Assembly (NCBI RefSeq): GCF_910592395.1
Contig: NC_088326.1
Location: forward strand, 8,499,001 to 8,563,000
Direction of reading: 5' to 3'
DNA: 64,000 nucleotides
Source: Lineus longissimus
Lineage: Eukaryota; Nemertea; Pilidiophora; Heteronemertea; Lineidae
Position 1 is the stretch's first letter. The number at the start of each line of letters is the position of its first letter. The notes under the pieces are model-generated. The model saw only the letters and a program-made list of their open reading frames with translations, made no database searches and was not told where the DNA came from. Shown here in pieces: positions 61,048 through 64,000 of this stretch. The position numbers and the translations under genes were made by a program.

Positions 61048-61830
61048 GTGGGAGAAGACAGTATGGAGTGTGTCAGAGATCTTCTGCGCGGAGAGGAACA
61101 TCAGCACAACGTAGTTAAACCCTGTGTACACTGTTAAAATTTTAGCAACATTTTTGGGGTTGCAACAAATGTTGGCAAAATGTTGCATAGTGTGTACGGA
61201 GGAAAATGCATGTTACAACATTTTTAATGTTGCAAAAATATTGTAAGTCTTCAGCCAATCAGAAATGGGATTTCTGTCATGTGATCTACCTAAAGTCAGG
61301 TGATTTGGACAATCCCCCCCCCCCCGAATGGATCAAGTTGACATATGGGGCACTACAATTAGACACAAAATAGGACCATTGCTTATACATATATTTGCAT
61401 GAGAGAATTGCCCTTGTGGGACACAACGTCAAATGTCTAGTGATATGAAACATATGATGCCTCCTTATAGGCCTTGTTCCCTCTCACTTGGTTTTTTGAC
61501 GACGTTTTCTCCGCCTCTCAACAATGACAGCTAAAATTGATACAGTGGCACTCCATACACTGCTTTTCTTCTAAAAATCATCTATTTTCCTTCATTAATC
61601 TCTTTTTTTTCACATATATTTCATTATATACATGGCTTGCACTCACATGGCGGGGAAGTTTTTTTTGCGCTTTGATGTGCGAATGCTAACGAATAACGCG
61701 TCTTCTACTAAATAAGAGCTGAAACAGGGTGAGCTAAGGAGCCCGGGGTTATTAAGTCTCCACTGACCGCGTTCAGATTGACTTCGTGACGTATTCAGTT
61801 AGAGATATACTGCAGTGCTGAAGAATCGGG

Positions 61831-62049
61831 ATGTTCCCGAGTTTCGTCGAGCTGATGACTTTGGGAGGTTCGATTTGTTTGATTTTTCATTTCATGATTG
61901 ACCATTTATCAAAGTTGTTGGTGCATTCTAAAAGATTATTTCAGGGCGCAAAGGATTCTTATCATTTGTACATTAAGGAAAGTTTATTCTTTATCGATGG
62001 ATCTAATCTAGATTTTCGAGCTAACTGTTGCCTTCGACGCTGGCAGTGA
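61831..62049 (+). other. Conserved 72-codon frame, right-arm copy
   Basis: Partner of 36751-36957 (SFVELMTLGGSICLIFHFMI, KESLFFIDGSNLD). No known domain. Confidence 0.3.
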
Positions 62050-62879
62050 TAGCTCAGGATTCACAAATTCTTGTTCGAAACGGAGAGGCCATTCCTGCAG
62101 TTATTTTGAGAAAAGGCTCAGACGAGAAAATGAACTTTTTCTTACACTAAGTCTCCAATGAACGTGTTCAGAATGACTTGTAACTTTTTCCTGTACCTAG
62201 TCACCCCGGCTATTCAGACCTCTAAAGTGATGGGCAATTCCTATCCTGACGAGCTGTCGATGCCATATTTCATATGCACCCAGCATCCTGCATCAATACA
62301 GAACCTTGAATCCCCTTCAACGTCAAGAAATCTATTTTAGTTCCTATATTAAACGTGAAGTGCAGAAATCCGTCGTTTGTGTCATCCCTGGTCGCAGCGT
62401 CAATCTGAGCGCAACATCGAATCTGTGAGAGTATTCCAAATCTTCCCTTACATGTCTATTCGAAAACGAGATTTTAAATTACGATATAGTAATACCATGT
62501 ACAATGGTTTCTTAAAGCACAAGGCGATTTTATGAGCTGCCGATGCCATATTTCATATGCACCAAGCATCCTGCACCAATACAGAAGCTGGAAATCCCCT
62601 TCAACGTCAAGAAATCGCCCGACCACGAAAGATTAATTCTCCCCTTCGGACCAAGAGATTGACATCCTGCATATAACATTTGATTCAGTAATAGGGTAGA
62701 TTTAGGCAAAAAGCATGTTCGCATTCAAATATAGATAAGGCTGCTTTGTTTACTTTTGAATCGGCACAATAGTCCGCGGTAATTTGAATTTGAATTTAGC
62801 AATCCCATCAAATATGCTGAATAAGGAATGAAGGTATTCCAAATCTTCCCTTACATGTAGATCCGAAGACAATAATTTA

Positions 62880-63450
62880 AATTACGATATACAATGGTTT
62901 CTTGAAGTACAAGACGATTTTATGAGACTTCATAGAAAATTTTCCATTGTGTGTAGATAATGGCTCGGACAGAGCGTCGGTATGGCAGTCGCCCGTCAGA
63001 ATGAAGATCTGATTAGCCAGGGGGTATAAAGTGCAATCGATCATTACAGATCTGTACCCTGTTCCCGCTGGTTATACACATCGCCAGGGTGACTGTTACG
63101 GGAATGATTTTTACAGTGTCAATCTTTATCGTGTGTCGTTTATTCCAAATCTTCCCTTATTCAATGGTTTCTTAAAGTACAAGACGATTTTATGAGACTT
63201 CATAGAACATTTTCCATTGGGTGTATATAGAAAATGGCTCGGGCAGAGCGTCGGAATGGCTGCAGTCGCCCGTCAGAATGCAGATCTGATTAGCCAGGGT
63301 GTATAAAGTGCATTCGATCATTACAGATCTGTACCCTGTTCCCGCTGGTTATACACATCGCCAGGGTGACTGTTCTGGGGATGATTTTTACATCGTCTTT
63401 CGTTATCGTGTGTCGTTTATCCTGTGCATTGCCCTGTGCAACAAATACCC
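62880..63450. repeat. ~285-bp tandem duplication including part of the PAN exon
   Basis: GTACAAGACGATTTTATGAG, ATGGCTCGG(A/G)CAGAGCGTCG and ATCATTACAGATCTGTACCC occur twice, near 62908/63177, 62960/63234 and 63040/63318. The first copy of the exon (63048-63144) breaks after CGTTTATTCC. Confidence 0.75.
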
Positions 63451-63563
63451 AAAATGTCGTGCGTTCCAATATAGACATAACTACGCATGCGGAGTGAAAT
63501 CGAAGTCCTGTGATATTGTCACGCAGCCTAACAGTCCATCTCGCAATATGTTTAAACGAATAG
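63327..63563 (+). CDS. PAN/apple-like exon, right-arm copy
   Basis: Acceptor ATTACAG, 237 nt, donor GTAAGG. Encodes VPAGYTHRQGDCSGDDFY, FILCIALCNKYPKCRAFQYR and GVKSKSCD. Same length and borders as 33269-33505, with several amino-acid changes and no lesion. Confidence 0.55.
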
Positions 63564-64000
63564 GTAAGGTATTGATATAATTATATGTAAACAAGAAAAT
63601 TCAGTCTGACATATTCTGATAATGTGACATATTCTAATAGTGTCATATTAACGGTTTATTGTAAAGTCTGCCGGGATAAAACATTATTTGACGTCGTTTT
63701 TCACAACATGATGTGAGATTAAACGCTAATGTTTTGATCAGATTTATATCGATCCGTTGATTAATGTCATATTTACATATAAAATGTCATATGCTGTCAC
63801 TACTTTTACTATTACTAATAGTGTCATTTTGACACTATTCTGACATCAATCTAAATGACGTCAGAATAATGTCAGAACGACAATCCAATAAAGGGTATAT
63901 CAAATCTTTGATGAGCTGTCCACTCCATCCCTTCCAATGGTGACGATGCCATTTTGACATCATTCAAACCCATGTTATCAGCCGTCATTTGGAAAGTAAT

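Larger units (their letters stand above)
61140..64000. repeat. Right arm of large inverted duplication 1 (runs off window)
   Basis: Inverse of 32457-37800 without the SINE and without the 2.6-kb segment. It begins near the AGCAACATTTTTGGGG block right after the pogo unit and reaches the window edge at ATTTGGAAAGTAAT, which matches 32457-32470. Confidence 0.85.

Noticed and set aside
1-64000. CRISPR arrays, bacterial operons or ribosomal RNA genes
   Set aside because: None seen; the sequence is eukaryotic with spliced genes and animal transposons.

Overview
This window is animal (metazoan) nuclear DNA. Introns have GT-AG borders, and most of the DNA is nested, decayed transposable elements of metazoan types: Kolobok-like, MULE-like, Harbinger, Tc1, pogo, CR1-like LINEs with a 2A peptide, Ty3 retrotransposons and tRNA-derived SINEs. 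The mix resembles invertebrate deuterostomes such as lancelet, hemichordate or echinoderm, but the species cannot be fixed from the sequence. All calls come from reading; no database was searched.

Layout. 102-4472 (minus): the 5' ten exons of a maltase-glucoamylase-like GH31 glucosidase with signal anchor and trefoil domain; the rest lies off the left edge. 4780-9254: a TTAA-flanked unit with matching inverted ends around a gene for a PIN/FEN-like nuclease with a C-terminal CXC domain. 10540-11940: Ty3 relic. 12200-17832: fold-back elements, including a long inverted pair (13313-13741 and 17398-17832). 17834-24204: a complete two-gene, TTAA-flanked Kolobok-type transposon. It carries a 10-exon THAP-DDE transposase of 792 codons with no visible lesion, and a convergent 2-exon gene for a 209-residue protein with the P2X7-type ballast domain. 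25280-27200: LINE relic. 29371-30379: inverted pair of 15-bp tandem arrays. 31560-37800: SINEs and PAN/apple-type exons, one arm of a large inverted duplication whose other arm is 61130-64000. 38348-43964: a Harbinger element holding a MULE-like MITE and a Ty3 retrotransposon that has an inverted piece of its own LTR inside. 44058-45411: Tc1. 45675-50146: LINE with 2A peptide and upstream tandem units. 51190-61130: a second large inverted structure, with a deleted Ty3 element and a MULE-like MITE inserted in one arm; the other arm preserves the empty sites. A pogo relic lies at 59820-61047.

The main candidates for something new are the Kolobok element carrying the ballast protein, and the nuclease-CXC gene inside its own TTAA-flanked inverted-repeat unit. 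Almost everything else is explained by successive insertion, inverted duplication and decay.
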